64,000 nt of DNA from Pseudomonas lini (GCF_964063345.1 NZ_OZ061318.1:3596001-3660000); one strand, 5' to 3'. Shown: positions 35,900 through 45,953, counted from the stretch's first letter. Notes: generated by a model from the sequence alone, not told the origin. Made by a program: numbers and translations.

Positions 35900-35992
35900 T
35901 CTTCGCGGGCAAGCCCGCTCCCACAGTGATCTGTCGAACACATAATTTGTGTCCACCAAAGATTATTGTGGGAGCGGGCTTGCCCGCGATGA
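35900..35992. repeat. REPIN (inverted REP pair)
   Basis: CTTCGCGGGCAAGCCCGCTC facing GTGGGAGCGGGCTTGCCCGC, about 45 bases apart. It separates the toxin-antitoxin pair from the chemoreceptor gene. Confidence 0.9.
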
Positions 35993-36008
35993 GGCCGGTG
36001 AAAGCGCC

Positions 36009-37901
36009 TTAGATCCTGAAACTTCCAACCAACTGCTTCAACCGCGCCGCCTGCTGCTCAAGATCAGCACACGCACGCAAGGTCGACTGCAAGTTCTCCA
36101 CACCTTCCTGGTTCAGCGTGTTGATTTCGGTGATGTCGACGTTGATCGACTCGACCACCGCCGTCTGCTCTTCGGTCGCGGCGGCCACCGACTGGTTCAT
36201 CCCGTCGATCTCACCGATGCGCTGCGTCACGCTGCCCAGGCGTTCACCGGCCTGGTTGGCGATGCCGACGCTGCTTTCGCTCTGGCGCTGGCTGTCGGTC
36301 ATGGTGCTGACCGCTTCCCGGGCGCCGACTTGCAGTTCTTCGATCATCTTCTGCACTTGCTGCGCCGAATCCTGAGTGCGGTGGGCGAGGTTGCGCACCT
36401 CATCCGCGACCACGGCAAAACCACGGCCGGCTTCACCGGCACGGGCTGCTTCGATGGCAGCGTTGAGCGCCAGCAGGTTGGTTTGCTGCGAGATGCTGGT
36501 GATCACTTCCAGAATCTGGCCGATGTTTACCGTGTTGCTGTTCAGGGTTTCGATGTTACCGCAGGAGTCGCTGATTTTTGCCGACAGCTGCTGCATGGCT
36601 GCGATGGTTTTATCCACCACTTGCTGACCGTCTTCGGCCAAGGCGCGGGCGTCGCTCGAATGCTGCGAGGCGAGGGCGGCGTTCTGGGCGATTTCCTGGG
36701 CGGCGGCACCCAGTTCGTTGATGGCTGCAGCCACGCTGCTGGTGCGTGAGGCTTGCTGGTCGGAGTTGAACATCGATGAGTTCGATGCAGCTACTACGCG
36801 CAAGGCGACTTCGTTGACCTGGCCGGTGGCCGAGGACACTTCGCGGATCGAGGTATGAACACGTTCCACGAAACGGTTGAACGAGGTGCCCAACGCACCG
36901 AATTCGTCCTGGCCGTGAATGGTCAGGCGCTTGGTCAGGTCACCTTCACCCTCGGCGATGTCATGCATGGCGCGGCCCATGGTCAGCAGCGGTTGCATCA
37001 GCACGCGGATCAACATGCTCAGCAGCGCGATGATGATCACCACGGCGATGATCATGGCAATGATTGCCGAGGTGCGGAATTCACTGAGCATCGAGAACGC
37101 CGTTTCCTGATCCAGCACCAGCGCTACATACCAATCTGCCGATGGCACACCGTTGACGTGAGTGAAGGAGATGAATTGGGTTTTGCCATCCAGTTCGATT
37201 TCTTTCAGGCCCGGGCTGATTTTCGGCGCGCCGTTGGGGTAGGCATCAGCCAGGTTCTTGAGCACCAGTTTGCTGTCCGGGTGGATCAGGATCTTGCCGT
37301 CGGCGCTGACGATAAAGGCATGGCCATGACCGCCGAAATTCAGCAAGTTGATGATCGCGCTGACGCTGGACAGGTCGATATCCGCGCCGGCGACGCCAAT
37401 CATTTGATTCTGGTACTTCACTGGCGTGGCAACGGTGATCACCAGTTTGCCCGACGAGGCCGCGATGTAGGGTTCGGTGACAATGGTCTGTTGCGCATTG
37501 TTGGCCGCCTTGTACCAGCCACGAACGCGGGGGTCATAGTCTGCGGCGCGGTTGCCGGCCGGGACCGAGAACATCACGCCATCGGTGCCGCCGAAGTAGC
37601 TCAGCTGGAAGTTACTGGTGTAGGCCGGCAGGTCGATGGCGCGCTTGAGGTTGGCCTGGGCGCTGCCGTCCACGGCGATCTGCTGGGACAGCGATTGCAG
37701 CAACTGGATGCGGCTTTCCAGCCAGGTCTGGATGTTGCTGGTAGTCAGGCTGCCGAGTTCCTGCATCGAAGACTCGGTACTGCTGCGCAGGGTCTGCCGC
37801 TGGCGGTAATCGTTGAACAGAATGAAACAGGCGAACGCAACGGCCACCACAAGAGCGGCTGCCAACAGGATTTTGTGGCTGAACTTCATGTTTCTGGTCA
37901 T
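36009..37901 (-). CDS. PctA-type amino-acid chemoreceptor (methyl-accepting chemotaxis protein)
   Basis: A 630-residue receptor: first membrane helix (about residues 11-30), periplasmic dCache domain (to about 275), second helix (280-305), HAMP, and cytoplasmic signalling domain with the hairpin tip [20 protein letters not shown]. The amino-acid-binding motif of PctA-like dCache domains is complete: Tyr122, Arg127, Trp129, Tyr130 (in YDPRVRGWY) and Asp174 (in GADIDL), each one residue off from PctA numbering. It should therefore sense L-amino acids. Start at [10 protein letters not shown] is chosen by analogy with PctA; ATG at 37889 is possible. Confidence 0.92.
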   Translation of the reverse strand: MTRNMKFSHKILLAAALVVAVAFACFILFNDYRQRQTLRSSTESSMQELGSLTTSNIQTWLESRIQLLQSLSQQIAVDGSAQANLKRAIDLPAYTSNFQLSYFGGTDGVMFSVPAGNRAADYDPRVRGWYKAANNAQQTIVTEPYIAASSGKLVITVATPVKYQNQMIGVAGADIDLSSVSAIINLLNFGGHGHAFIVSADGKILIHPDSKLVLKNLADAYPNGAPKISPGLKEIELDGKTQFISFTHVNGVPSADWYVALVLDQETAFSMLSEFRTSAIIAMIIAVVIIIALLSMLIRVLMQPLLTMGRAMHDIAEGEGDLTKRLTIHGQDEFGALGTSFNRFVERVHTSIREVSSATGQVNEVALRVVAASNSSMFNSDQQASRTSSVAAAINELGAAAQEIAQNAALASQHSSDARALAEDGQQVVDKTIAAMQQLSAKISDSCGNIETLNSNTVNIGQILEVITSISQQTNLLALNAAIEAARAGEAGRGFAVVADEVRNLAHRTQDSAQQVQKMIEELQVGAREAVSTMTDSQRQSESSVGIANQAGERLGSVTQRIGEIDGMNQSVAAATEEQTAVVESINVDITEINTLNQEGVENLQSTLRACADLEQQAARLKQLVGSFRI

Positions 37902-38180
37902 TAAATGAGCTACCGCGAAGGGCTGATCAACAAGGGTGTCAATTTGCCGCAGTGGAAGGCTTTGCACTGCTTCTATGTCGACTGGCCAGCGTCAAAGATT
38001 AGGCGGCTTCTGCGAAAACCGACGAAATACTCAGCGACGGGAGAAAGTGGCTGATTTATCGACAAAAGGCTGACGGGTGGCCAAACAAATAGCCGGATGC
38101 TCAGGGAACCAGAGGGAGGTTTTCTCTTCTAAGCTTCAGCTTGGCAGCCATGCCATTCCCTTCGCCCCAGGAGTTACACC

Positions 38181-38435
38181 ATGTCGCTGCGATCTATCGC
38201 CTTGCTCTCGTTCTGCGTGTTGTTGGCAGCGTGCGGCAAGATCAATCAAGAAAATTACTCGAAGCTGTCGACCGGCATGCCCAAGGCCGAGGTTGAAACC
38301 TTGCTGGGCAAACCTGCCGATTGCTCGGGCGCGCTCGGCATGTCCAGTTGCACCTGGGGCGACAAAAACAGCTTTATCAGCGTGCAGTACGCCGGTGACA
38401 AAGTGCTGATGTTTTCTGGCCAAGGCCTGAAGTAA
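38181..38435 (+). CDS. Small lipoprotein with a BamE/SmpA-like fold
   Basis: An 84-residue protein with lipobox LLAAC (lipidated Cys20). The mature part, YSKLSTGMPKAEVETLLGKP then CSWG-like CTWGDKNSFISVQY, resembles the short alpha/beta fold of BamE/SmpA and DUF3862 proteins. Two internal cysteines may form a disulfide. Role unknown; it precedes a lipocalin gene by a short gap, so the two may share a transcript. Confidence 0.85.
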   Translation: MSLRSIALLSFCVLLAACGKINQENYSKLSTGMPKAEVETLLGKPADCSGALGMSSCTWGDKNSFISVQYAGDKVLMFSGQGLK

Positions 38436-38468
38436 ACCGGGGCTATGCGCCCGCGGGAGAAAAAAATA

Positions 38469-39038
38469 ATGAAGCGGTTACTGATCGTTCTTTTTGCCGG
38501 CCTGGTATTGGCCGGCTGCGCCACTTCTGGCGTAGATCCGTTGGCACCCAAGACCGTCAACACGGTCAACCTCAAGCGCTACCAGGGAACCTGGTACGAA
38601 CTGGCGCGTCTGCCGGTGTATTTTCAGCGCAACTGCGCGCAATCCGAAGCCCATTACAGCCTCAAGCCTGAAGGTGACATGGCGGTGCTGAACCGCTGCC
38701 TGACGTCGGACTGGCAATGGGAAGAGGCCAAAGGCACGGCTTATCCACAGGTGCCCGGCAAGGCCGACAAGCTGTGGGTCGAGTTCGATACCTGGTTCTC
38801 GCGACTGATACCCGGTGTGGCGAAGGGAGAGTACTGGGTGTTGTACGTCAGCGATGATTACAAGACCGCGATTGTCGGCGACCCGAGCCGCCGTCACCTC
38901 TGGCTGCTGTCACGCACCCCGACGGTCAATGGTGTAGTGCGCGAAGAACTGCTGAGCAAGGCGCGTCAACAGGGTTATGACACGACGCGGCTGATCTGGC
39001 GCACGTCGGACACCAAGATGGCCAAGACCTCGAACTGA
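38469..39038 (+). CDS. blc: Outer-membrane lipoprotein of the lipocalin family
   Basis: A 189-residue protein with lipobox LAGC (Cys17) and the lipocalin signature YQGTWYELARLPVYFQ at about residues 38-53; later strands include YWVLYVSDDYKTAIVGDPSR and the LWLLSRTP motif. Bacterial lipocalin Blc binds lysophospholipids or fatty acids in the outer membrane. The ATG at 38469 gives the compact signal peptide; the ATG at 38445 would prefix a basic stretch. Confidence 0.93.
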   Translation: MKRLLIVLFAGLVLAGCATSGVDPLAPKTVNTVNLKRYQGTWYELARLPVYFQRNCAQSEAHYSLKPEGDMAVLNRCLTSDWQWEEAKGTAYPQVPGKADKLWVEFDTWFSRLIPGVAKGEYWVLYVSDDYKTAIVGDPSRRHLWLLSRTPTVNGVVREELLSKARQQGYDTTRLIWRTSDTKMAKTSN

Positions 39039-39068
39039 TTGGCAACGAAGATTAGATGTGTGGGGCTA

Positions 39069-39200
39069 TGTGGTGAGGGGGCTTGCCCCCGTTCGGCTGC
39101 GAAGCAGTCGTAAACCAGTCACCACTTTCTAAATTCAAGATCGTGGTGACTGGTTCTAGGGGCGCTTCGCCCCCCAACGAGAGCAAGCCCCCTCGCCACA
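39069..39200. repeat. Type 2 Pseudomonas REP pair (GTGGCGAGGG class)
   Basis: Arms TGTGGTGAGGGGGCTTGCCC and GCAAGCCCCCTCGCCACA flank a middle that includes TCGGCTGCGAAGCAGTCG and the inverted pair CCAGTCACCAC / GTGGTGACTGG. This is a REP class different from the common GTGGGAGCG type; a second example is at 42059-42192. Confidence 0.85.
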
Positions 39201-39227
39201 CAGGCTCGCTCCCACATTTTTTTTGTG

Positions 39228-40592
39228 TCAGCCCAAGAGATCGCGCAGGACTTGGGTGAAGGCTCGGTTGCTTTCTTCTTCGTCCGCATGCCGTCCATCA
39301 CGCACGACCCACTGGCCGTTGACCAGCACATCCCGTACCTGGCGATCACCACCGGCAAACAGCCAACGATTGAGAATCCCGTCGCCACTGGCCGTCGCCA
39401 GGTACGGATCGTTGCCATCGAGCACCAACCAATCCGCACGCTTGCCGACTTCCAGGGCACCAATCGGCTGCCCCAGCGCCTGGGCGCCGCCATCCAGCGC
39501 GGCGTCGTACAGTGTGCGGCCGACCATCGGCTGATCCGCGCCATACAAACGATTACGCCGCTGATCGCGCAGACGCTGGCCGTATTCCAGCCAGCGCAAT
39601 TCTTCCACCACGCTCAACGACACATGGCTGTCGGAACCGATGCCCATGCGCCCACCCTGCGCCAGGAAGTCTACCGCTGGAAAAATCCCGTCGCCGAGGT
39701 TGGCTTCGGTGGTCAGGCACAGGCCGGCGATGGCGCGGCCCTTGGCCATGAGCGTGACTTCTTCCGGGTTGGCGTGAGTCGCGTGGACCAGGCACCAGCG
39801 CTGATCGACTTCGGTGTTTTCGTACAGCCATTGCAGCGGGCGGCGACCGCTCCAGCTCAGGCAGTCATCGACTTCTTTCTGCTGTTCGGCGATGTGAATG
39901 TGTACCGGGCACTGCTTGTCGCTGGCCGCCAGCACTTCACTGATCTGCTGCGGGGTGACCGCGCGCAACGAGTGGAAACACAAACCCAGGGCCTGGGCCG
40001 GTTGCTGCGCCAGAATAGGCTGCAAGCGCGACTGAAGTTTCAGGTAGTTTTCGGTGCTGTTGATAAAGCGGCGCTGACCTTCGTTCGGGGTCTGGCCGCC
40101 GAAACCGGAGTGGCTGTAGAGCACGGGCAGCAGGGTCAAACCGATACCGGCGGAGCTGGCGGCCTGGCTGATGCGCAGTGCCAGTTCGGCCGGGTCTGCG
40201 TACGGTTGACCGCTCGTGTCGTGGTGTACGTAATGAAATTCTGCGACCGAGGTGTAACCGGCCTTGAGCATTTCGATGTACAGCTGACGGGCGATGACGC
40301 CGAGTTGGTCCGGGCTGATTTTTCCGACGAGCCGGTACATCAAATCGCGCCAGGTCCAGAAACTGTCATTCGGATTACCCGCCACTTCCGCCAACCCGGC
40401 CATGGCCCGCTGGAAGGCATGGGAGTGCAAATTCGGCATTCCCGGCAGTAGCGGACCGCTCAGCCGTTCGGCGTCATCTGCGTGAGAATCGGCCTGGATA
40501 TGGGTCAGCACGCCATCGGCGCTGACCTCAAGACGTACATTGTTGGCCCATCCACTAGGCAGCAGCGCGCGTTCGGCAAAGAAGGCGGACAT
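39228..40592 (-). CDS. hutF: Formimidoylglutamate deiminase
   Basis: Converts N-formimino-L-glutamate to N-formyl-L-glutamate and ammonia, the step that defines the five-enzyme hut route. A 454-residue amidohydrolase: metal-binding PNLHSHAFQRAM (His56, His58), the catalytic region with HIHIAEQQKEVDDC, HATHANPEEV and the SDSHVSLSVVEELRWLEYGQRL motif specific for HutF-like proteins. It is divergent from hutC, with a HutC operator between them. HutG, the next enzyme, is encoded at the far end of the locus. Confidence 0.96.
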   Translation of the reverse strand: MSAFFAERALLPSGWANNVRLEVSADGVLTHIQADSHADDAERLSGPLLPGMPNLHSHAFQRAMAGLAEVAGNPNDSFWTWRDLMYRLVGKISPDQLGVIARQLYIEMLKAGYTSVAEFHYVHHDTSGQPYADPAELALRISQAASSAGIGLTLLPVLYSHSGFGGQTPNEGQRRFINSTENYLKLQSRLQPILAQQPAQALGLCFHSLRAVTPQQISEVLAASDKQCPVHIHIAEQQKEVDDCLSWSGRRPLQWLYENTEVDQRWCLVHATHANPEEVTLMAKGRAIAGLCLTTEANLGDGIFPAVDFLAQGGRMGIGSDSHVSLSVVEELRWLEYGQRLRDQRRNRLYGADQPMVGRTLYDAALDGGAQALGQPIGALEVGKRADWLVLDGNDPYLATASGDGILNRWLFAGGDRQVRDVLVNGQWVVRDGRHADEEESNRAFTQVLRDLLG

Positions 40593-40617
40593 GGTTCAGC
40601 ACCCCATCGTGTGTTAT

Positions 40618-40635
40618 TTGTATATACATATACAG
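40618..40635. promoter_or_regulatory. HutC operator between hutF and hutC
   Basis: TTGTATATACATATACAG contains the perfect palindrome TGTATATACA (40619-40628), matching the TGTA-N2-TACA core reported for HutC of Pseudomonas. It sits 26 bases from the hutF start and about 65 bases from hutC. Confidence 0.8.
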
Positions 40636-40699
40636 ACGTTTGCCTGCTCGGTAAACTCCGGCAAGCTAGCAACTTCTACCTGATCAACAAGGATTAACC

Positions 40700-41461
40700 G
40701 TGCCGACTCCCTCTGCCACATTGCCGCCGAATGCCAATCTGAGCGCCAATCTGGGCGACAGTCCGGCGCCCTTGTACGCCCGCGTGAAACAGATGATCAC
40801 CCAGCAGATCGACAGTGGAAACTGGCCGCCGCACTACCGCGTTCCGTCGGAAAGCGAGCTGGTCAACCAGCTGGGTTTCAGCCGCATGACCATCAACCGC
40901 GCGCTGCGCGAGATGACCGCCGATGGCTTGCTGGTGCGCATGCAGGGTGTCGGTACGTTCGTCGCCGAGCCGAAAAGTCAGTCTGCCTTGTTTGAAGTGC
41001 ACAACATCGCCGACGAGATCGCCTCCCGTGGCCATCGCCATACCTGCAAGGTGATCACCCTTGAAGAAGAGGCCGCCGGTTCCGAGCGGGCCGTGGCCCT
41101 GGACATGCGCGAAGGCCAGAAAGTTTTCCACTCGCTGATCGTGCATTTCGAAAACGATATTCCGGTGCAAATCGAAGACCGTTTCGTCAACGCGCTGGTG
41201 GCGCCGGACTACCTCAAGCAAGACTTCACCCTGCAAACGCCCTACGCCTATCTGAATCAGGTCGCGCCGTTGACTGAAGGCGAGCACGTTGTCGAAGCGA
41301 TTCTCGCCGAGCCGTCCGAATGCAAATTGCTGCAGATTGAAAAGGGCGAGCCCTGCCTGCTGATTCGTCGCCGCACTTGGTCCGGCCGTCAGCCCGTGAC
41401 CGCCGCCCGTTTGATCCACCCCGGTTCCCGTCATCGTCTGGAAGGACGGTTCCACAAATAA
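40700..41461 (+). CDS. hutC: Histidine utilisation repressor (GntR family, HutC subfamily)
   Basis: A 253-residue regulator with an N-terminal winged helix (VPSESELVNQLGFSRMTINRAL, residues 47-68) and a C-terminal UTRA effector domain (VFHSLIVHFENDIPVQIEDRFV). Urocanate is the inducer in related bacteria. It starts with GTG after AAGGATT. Its own operator lies upstream and another is before hutU. The N-terminal 20 residues are longer and more disordered than in enterobacterial HutC. Confidence 0.96.
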   Translation: MPTPSATLPPNANLSANLGDSPAPLYARVKQMITQQIDSGNWPPHYRVPSESELVNQLGFSRMTINRALREMTADGLLVRMQGVGTFVAEPKSQSALFEVHNIADEIASRGHRHTCKVITLEEEAAGSERAVALDMREGQKVFHSLIVHFENDIPVQIEDRFVNALVAPDYLKQDFTLQTPYAYLNQVAPLTEGEHVVEAILAEPSECKLLQIEKGEPCLLIRRRTWSGRQPVTAARLIHPGSRHRLEGRFHK

Positions 41462-41484
41462 AGAGCCATAAATAAAGAGCCCTA

Positions 41485-42057
41485 ATGAGCCAGTTGAAAG
41501 TGTTACGCGCGGCCGATTACCCGCGCATGCCGTGGAAAAACGGCGGTGGCAGTACCGAAGAAATCACCCGTGATGGAGGTGCAGGCCTTGAGGGTTTCGG
41601 CTGGCGCCTGTCGATTGCCGACATCGGCGAGTCGGGCGGGTTTTCCACCTTTGCCGGCTATGAGCGGGTGATCACCGTGCTACAAGGCGAGGGCATGACC
41701 TTGCGCGTCGACGGTCAGGACACGCGCCCGTTGTTACCGCTGGACCCGTTTGCTTTCAGTGGCGAGAGTCATGTGTCTTGCACATTGCTCGGCGGACCGA
41801 TTCGCGATTTCAACCTGATTTATGCGCCGGACCGTTACCGCGCGCGGTTGCAGTGGCTGGAGGGCGAGCAGCGGTTTTTCAGTTCGGCCGGCACCGTGCT
41901 GGTGTTCAGCGTGGCTGAACAGCTTGAAGTGACGGTGGGTAACAACGCCTCTCAGCTAGGGCGCCATGATTGTCTGCAACTGGACGGTAACGCCGGGCTG
42001 CTGGATATCTCTATCAAGGGTCAGTGCTGTGTGATCGAGCTGATCGCACGCGGTTAA
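41485..42057 (+). CDS. hutD: HutD family protein
   Basis: A 190-residue double cupin-like protein; conserved MPWKNGGGSTEEITR, GWRLSIADIGESGGFSTFAGYERVI (read in pieces) and FNLIYAPDRYRA motifs. In P. fluorescens HutD acts as a governor that limits hut expression; its ligand (formylglutamate has been suggested) is not proved. It follows hutC by 23 bases. A type 2 REP pair follows directly. Confidence 0.95.
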   Translation: MSQLKVLRAADYPRMPWKNGGGSTEEITRDGGAGLEGFGWRLSIADIGESGGFSTFAGYERVITVLQGEGMTLRVDGQDTRPLLPLDPFAFSGESHVSCTLLGGPIRDFNLIYAPDRYRARLQWLEGEQRFFSSAGTVLVFSVAEQLEVTVGNNASQLGRHDCLQLDGNAGLLDISIKGQCCVIELIARG

Positions 42058-42058
42058 C

Positions 42059-42192
42059 TGTGGCGAGGGAGCTTGCTCCCGCTCGGCTGCGCAGCAGTCG
42101 TCAATTCAGTATCCCGGTTTCTTCTGAAACACCGCTTGCTCCGGTGTTTGGGTCTGCTTCGCAGCCCAGCGGGAGCAAGCTCCCTCGCCACA
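42059..42192. repeat. Type 2 Pseudomonas REP pair (GTGGCGAGGG class)
   Basis: Arms TGTGGCGAGGGAGCTTGCTC and GAGCAAGCTCCCTCGCCACA. The middle holds TCGGCTGCGCAGCAGTCG and a further hairpin (AAACACCG ... CGGTGTTT). It separates hutD from the hutU regulatory region. Confidence 0.88.
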
Positions 42193-42408
42193 AAAGCAGT
42201 AGCCCATACCGTTTCCCATTGCGCACCACTTTGTTACCGAACGCCCCAGCGTGGCGCAAAACCACGCTTAAGTAACAGCTGTTGTCCTCGCACAAAATTC
42301 CCCCGAAAAATTTCATCTCCGTTAGAACCCTTGATCTACAGGCTTTCCAGCCCTTTAAAAACTTTTCTTGAACACTCATCCAGCAAGTTGGCCGCTTGAT
42401 TGCATATG

Positions 42409-42422
42409 CTTGTATGTACAAG
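42409..42422. promoter_or_regulatory. HutC operator (Phut site) upstream of hutU
   Basis: CTTGTATGTACAAG is a perfect 14-base palindrome with the TGTA-N2-TACA core. It lies about 95 bases upstream of the candidate sigma-54 promoter, so repression may act on an activator-contact region rather than by direct promoter occlusion. Confidence 0.85.
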
Positions 42423-42502
42423 TAAAGACGTATGCGTATGAGTCGATTCGAGACTCCTCGCAGCGTCCACTGATTCGCTTGTGGCGCTTTGACGCGCACA
42501 GG

Positions 42503-42519
42503 CTGGCTCGCCCACTGCC
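42503..42519 (+). promoter_or_regulatory. Sigma-54 promoter of the hutU operon
   Basis: CTGGCTCGCCCACTGCC keeps the GG and GC at 12-base spacing and most of the TGGCACG box. The predicted start is near 42530, 27 bases before hutU. In P. fluorescens SBW25 hutU is sigma-54-dependent under CbrB and NtrC control, which agrees. Confidence 0.65.
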
Positions 42520-42556
42520 AGGGCTGGTTTGAATTGATCGCTGAGGAGTCTTTTTC

Positions 42557-44260
42557 GTGACTGACAATACCCAGAAACCTACTGCTGCCCTTTTTACAAA
42601 GCACCGCAACGTCGAAATCCGCGCTGCCCGCGGCAACAAGCTGACCGCCAAGAGCTGGCTGACTGAAGCGCCGCTGCGCATGCTGATGAACAACCTCGAC
42701 CCGGAAGTCGCCGAGAACCCTAAAGAACTAGTGGTTTACGGTGGTATCGGTCGTGCGGCACGTAACTGGGAATGCTACGACAAGATCGTCGAAAGCCTGA
42801 CCAACCTGAACGACGACGAGACCCTGCTGGTGCAATCCGGCAAGCCGGTCGGCGTGTTCAAGACCCACACCAATGCACCACGTGTGCTGATCGCCAACTC
42901 CAACCTGGTACCGCACTGGGCGAGCTGGGAACACTTCAACGAACTCGACGCCAAAGGCCTGGCCATGTACGGCCAGATGACCGCCGGCAGCTGGATCTAC
43001 ATCGGTAGCCAGGGCATCGTCCAGGGCACCTACGAAACCTTCGTCGAAGCCGGTCGCCAACACTACAACGATGACCTTAAAGGTCGTTGGGTCCTGACCG
43101 CAGGCCTCGGCGGCATGGGCGGCGCTCAACCATTGGCCGCGACCCTGGCTGGCGCTTGCTCGCTGAACATCGAATGCCAGCAGGTCAGCATCGATTTCCG
43201 CCTGAACAGCCGCTATGTCGATGAGCAAGCCACCGACCTCGACGACGCGCTGGCCCGCATCGCCAAATACACCAAGGAAGGCAAAGCGATTTCCATCGCC
43301 CTGCTGGGCAACGCGGCTGAAATTCTGCCTGAGCTGGTCAAGCGCGGGGTGCGCCCGGACATGGTCACCGACCAGACCAGCGCCCACGACCCGCTCAACG
43401 GCTACCTGCCGGCCGGCTGGACCTGGGAAGAGTACCGCGCTCGTGCCAAGACCGAGCCTGCTGCCGTGGTCAAAGCCGCCAAGCAGTCCATGGCCGTGCA
43501 CGTTAAAGCGATGCTCGACTTCCAGAAAATGGGTATTCCGACCTTCGACTACGGTAACAACATCCGTCAGATGGCTCAGGAAGAAGGCGTCGAGAACGCG
43601 TTCGACTTCCCAGGCTTCGTACCGGCTTACATCCGTCCGCTGTTCTGCCGTGGCATCGGCCCGTTCCGTTGGGCTGCGCTGTCGGGCGATCCGCAGGACA
43701 TCTACAAGACCGACGCCAAAGTAAAAGAACTGATCCCGGACGACGCCCACCTGCACAACTGGCTGGACATGGCTCGCGAGCGCATCAGCTTCCAGGGTCT
43801 GCCGGCACGTATCTGCTGGGTTGGCCTGGGCCTGCGCGCCAAGCTCGGTCTGGCCTTCAACGAAATGGTTCGCAGCGGTGAATTGTCCGCGCCAATCGTG
43901 ATCGGTCGCGACCACTTGGACTCCGGCTCTGTTGCCAGCCCGAACCGCGAAACCGAATCGATGCAGGACGGTTCCGACGCCGTGTCCGACTGGCCACTGC
44001 TCAACGCTTTGCTCAACACCGCGAGCGGCGCGACCTGGGTTTCCCTGCACCACGGCGGCGGCGTCGGCATGGGCTTCTCCCAGCACTCGGGCATGGTGAT
44101 TGTCTGCGACGGTACTGACGAAGCGGCCGAGCGTATCGCTCGAGTACTGCACAACGACCCGGCCACCGGTGTCATGCGTCACGCCGATGCGGGTTACCAG
44201 ATCGCGATCGATTGCGCCAAGGAGCAGGGCCTGAACCTGCCGATGATTACCGGTAAATAA
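42557..44260 (+). CDS. hutU: Urocanate hydratase
   Basis: Adds water to urocanate giving 4-imidazolone-5-propanoate with tightly bound NAD as electrophile. The 567-residue cytosolic enzyme has GTG start after GAGGAG. Motifs: [27 protein letters not shown] (NAD site), [13 protein letters not shown], and the cysteine-bearing [13 protein letters not shown] (Cys near 418). It leads a long rightward run through transporters, lyases and hutI-hutG. Codon use suggests strong expression. Confidence 0.98.
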   Translation: MTDNTQKPTAALFTKHRNVEIRAARGNKLTAKSWLTEAPLRMLMNNLDPEVAENPKELVVYGGIGRAARNWECYDKIVESLTNLNDDETLLVQSGKPVGVFKTHTNAPRVLIANSNLVPHWASWEHFNELDAKGLAMYGQMTAGSWIYIGSQGIVQGTYETFVEAGRQHYNDDLKGRWVLTAGLGGMGGAQPLAATLAGACSLNIECQQVSIDFRLNSRYVDEQATDLDDALARIAKYTKEGKAISIALLGNAAEILPELVKRGVRPDMVTDQTSAHDPLNGYLPAGWTWEEYRARAKTEPAAVVKAAKQSMAVHVKAMLDFQKMGIPTFDYGNNIRQMAQEEGVENAFDFPGFVPAYIRPLFCRGIGPFRWAALSGDPQDIYKTDAKVKELIPDDAHLHNWLDMARERISFQGLPARICWVGLGLRAKLGLAFNEMVRSGELSAPIVIGRDHLDSGSVASPNRETESMQDGSDAVSDWPLLNALLNTASGATWVSLHHGGGVGMGFSQHSGMVIVCDGTDEAAERIARVLHNDPATGVMRHADAGYQIAIDCAKEQGLNLPMITGK

Positions 44261-44270
44261 CACAAAAACC

Positions 44271-44360
44271 TGTGGGAGCTGGCTTGCCAGCGATAGCGGT
44301 GGCACTGCTGGAATTGATGTTGAAAGTGCTGACGTCATCGCGGGCAAGCCCGCTCCCACA
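44271..44360. repeat. REPIN (inverted REP pair)
   Basis: TGTGGGAGCTGGCTTGCCAG at left and its inverted partner with CGCGGGCAAGCCCGCTCCCA at right. The left arm has a compensatory stem change (CTGGC/GCCAG). Confidence 0.88.
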
Positions 44361-44412
44361 GGATTCGAGTAAACCGGACAGAACAATTAAAACAATCCAC
44401 AGAGGTTGAACA

Positions 44413-45885
44413 ATGGCTGTTAATGACGATCGTGCAGGCAGTAAACCGTTGATCGAGAAACGTTCGATCGACTACATCCCGGAAGCGGAAAGACACGGTC
44501 GTCTGTTGAGCCAGTTCACCCTGTGGATGGGTGCCAACCTGCAAATCACCGCGATTGTCACCGGGGCCCTGGCCGTGGTGCTGGGCGGTGACGTGTTCTG
44601 GTCGTTGATCGGTCTGTTGATCGGTCAACTGCTCGGCGGTGGCGTGATGGCGCTGCATGCCGCGCAAGGCCCCAAGCTTGGTCTGCCGCAGATGATCTCC
44701 AGCCGGGTACAGTTCGGCGTGTATGGCGCGGCCATCCCGATCGTGTTGGTGTGCCTGATGTACTTGGGCTTCACCGCAACGGGCACCGTGCTTTCCGGCC
44801 AGGCGCTGGGCCAGTTGTTTGGCGTCAGCGACAGCGTCGGTATCTTCATCTTCGCCAGTGTCATCGTGCTGGTCACGGTGCTCGGTTATCGGGTAATTCA
44901 TTTCATCGGCCGTGTCGCCAGCGTCATTGGCGTGATTGCCTTCGTTTACCTGTTCAGTCGCCTGATGAGCCAGACTGACGTTGGCGCACTCCTGCAAATC
45001 CGCCACTTCAGCTGGAGCAGCTTCCTGCTCGCGGTGTCGCTAGCGGCGTCCTGGCAGATCGCCTTCGGCCCCTATGTGGCTGACTATTCACGCTACCTGC
45101 CGAGCAAGACTTCCTCGGTGAAAACCTTCTTCGCCGCTGGTGCAGGTTCGGTCATTGGCGCACAGGTGGCGATGATCCTCGGCGTGCTTGCCGCCGCCTC
45201 GGCCAACGGGCAGTTCGCCGGCCACGAAGTGGCCTACATCGTGGGTCTGGGCGGTACCGGTGCCACCGCTGCGCTGCTGTACTTCAGCATCGCGTTCGGC
45301 AAGGTCACCATCTCCACGCTGAACTCCTACGGCAGCTTCATGTGCATTGCGACCGTCATCAGCGGTTTCCGTGGTGACCTGAAAGTTACGCGCTTGCAGC
45401 GTCTGGTCTTCGTGCTGGTCATCGTCGGCACTGCGACCCTGATCGCGTTGCTCGGCCAGCACTCGTTCCTCGGTGCGTTCAAGTCCTTCATCCTGTTTTT
45501 GCTGGCTTTTTTCACGCCATGGAGCGCGATCAACCTGGTGGACTACTACTGCATCACTCGCGAGCGCTATGACGTGCCGGCGCTGGCCGATCCGAACGGT
45601 CGCTACGGCCGTTGGAACCCTCTCGGTATCAGCGTCTATGTCTTCGGTGTGCTGGTGCAACTGCCGTTCATCTCTACCAAGTTCTATACCGGTCCGCTGG
45701 TGGACGCTCTGGGTGGTGTGGATATTTCCTGGATCATCGGTCTGGTGCTTCCCGCAGGCCTGTATTACGTGTGCGCGAAAAAATGGCACAGCGCAGTACC
45801 CGATCACCTGATTCTGCCAGTCGAGCAGGACAGCGATGCAGCACCTATAACAAGCGGGGCCGGTCGCGCTGCGGCGCAGGCCTGA
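44413..45885 (+). CDS. NCS1-type (CodB-like) permease of the hut locus, probable urocanate uptake
   Basis: A 490-residue inner-membrane permease with about 12 helices. N-terminal RSIDYIPEAERHGRLLSQFTLWMGANLQI and the MHAAQGPKLGLPQMISSRVQFG motif (in pieces) mark the purine/cytosine permease (NCS1) family. Because it lies between hutU and the hut ABC importer, its substrate is probably a hut intermediate; in P. fluorescens the equivalent permease has been linked to urocanate uptake. That assignment is by position. Confidence 0.88.
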   Translation: MAVNDDRAGSKPLIEKRSIDYIPEAERHGRLLSQFTLWMGANLQITAIVTGALAVVLGGDVFWSLIGLLIGQLLGGGVMALHAAQGPKLGLPQMISSRVQFGVYGAAIPIVLVCLMYLGFTATGTVLSGQALGQLFGVSDSVGIFIFASVIVLVTVLGYRVIHFIGRVASVIGVIAFVYLFSRLMSQTDVGALLQIRHFSWSSFLLAVSLAASWQIAFGPYVADYSRYLPSKTSSVKTFFAAGAGSVIGAQVAMILGVLAAASANGQFAGHEVAYIVGLGGTGATAALLYFSIAFGKVTISTLNSYGSFMCIATVISGFRGDLKVTRLQRLVFVLVIVGTATLIALLGQHSFLGAFKSFILFLLAFFTPWSAINLVDYYCITRERYDVPALADPNGRYGRWNPLGISVYVFGVLVQLPFISTKFYTGPLVDALGGVDISWIIGLVLPAGLYYVCAKKWHSAVPDHLILPVEQDSDAAPITSGAGRAAAQA

Positions 45886-45953
45886 TTGGACGTGGACAGG
45901 GCTGGATGCCTCTTGACTGCCGTAAGCCAACTCATGATTAGGAGCGTCACACA

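Noticed and set aside
42274..42283. AACAGCTGTT palindrome upstream of hutU as a CbrB site
   Set aside because: It is a perfect 10-base palindrome, but I cannot match it to a reliable CbrB consensus.
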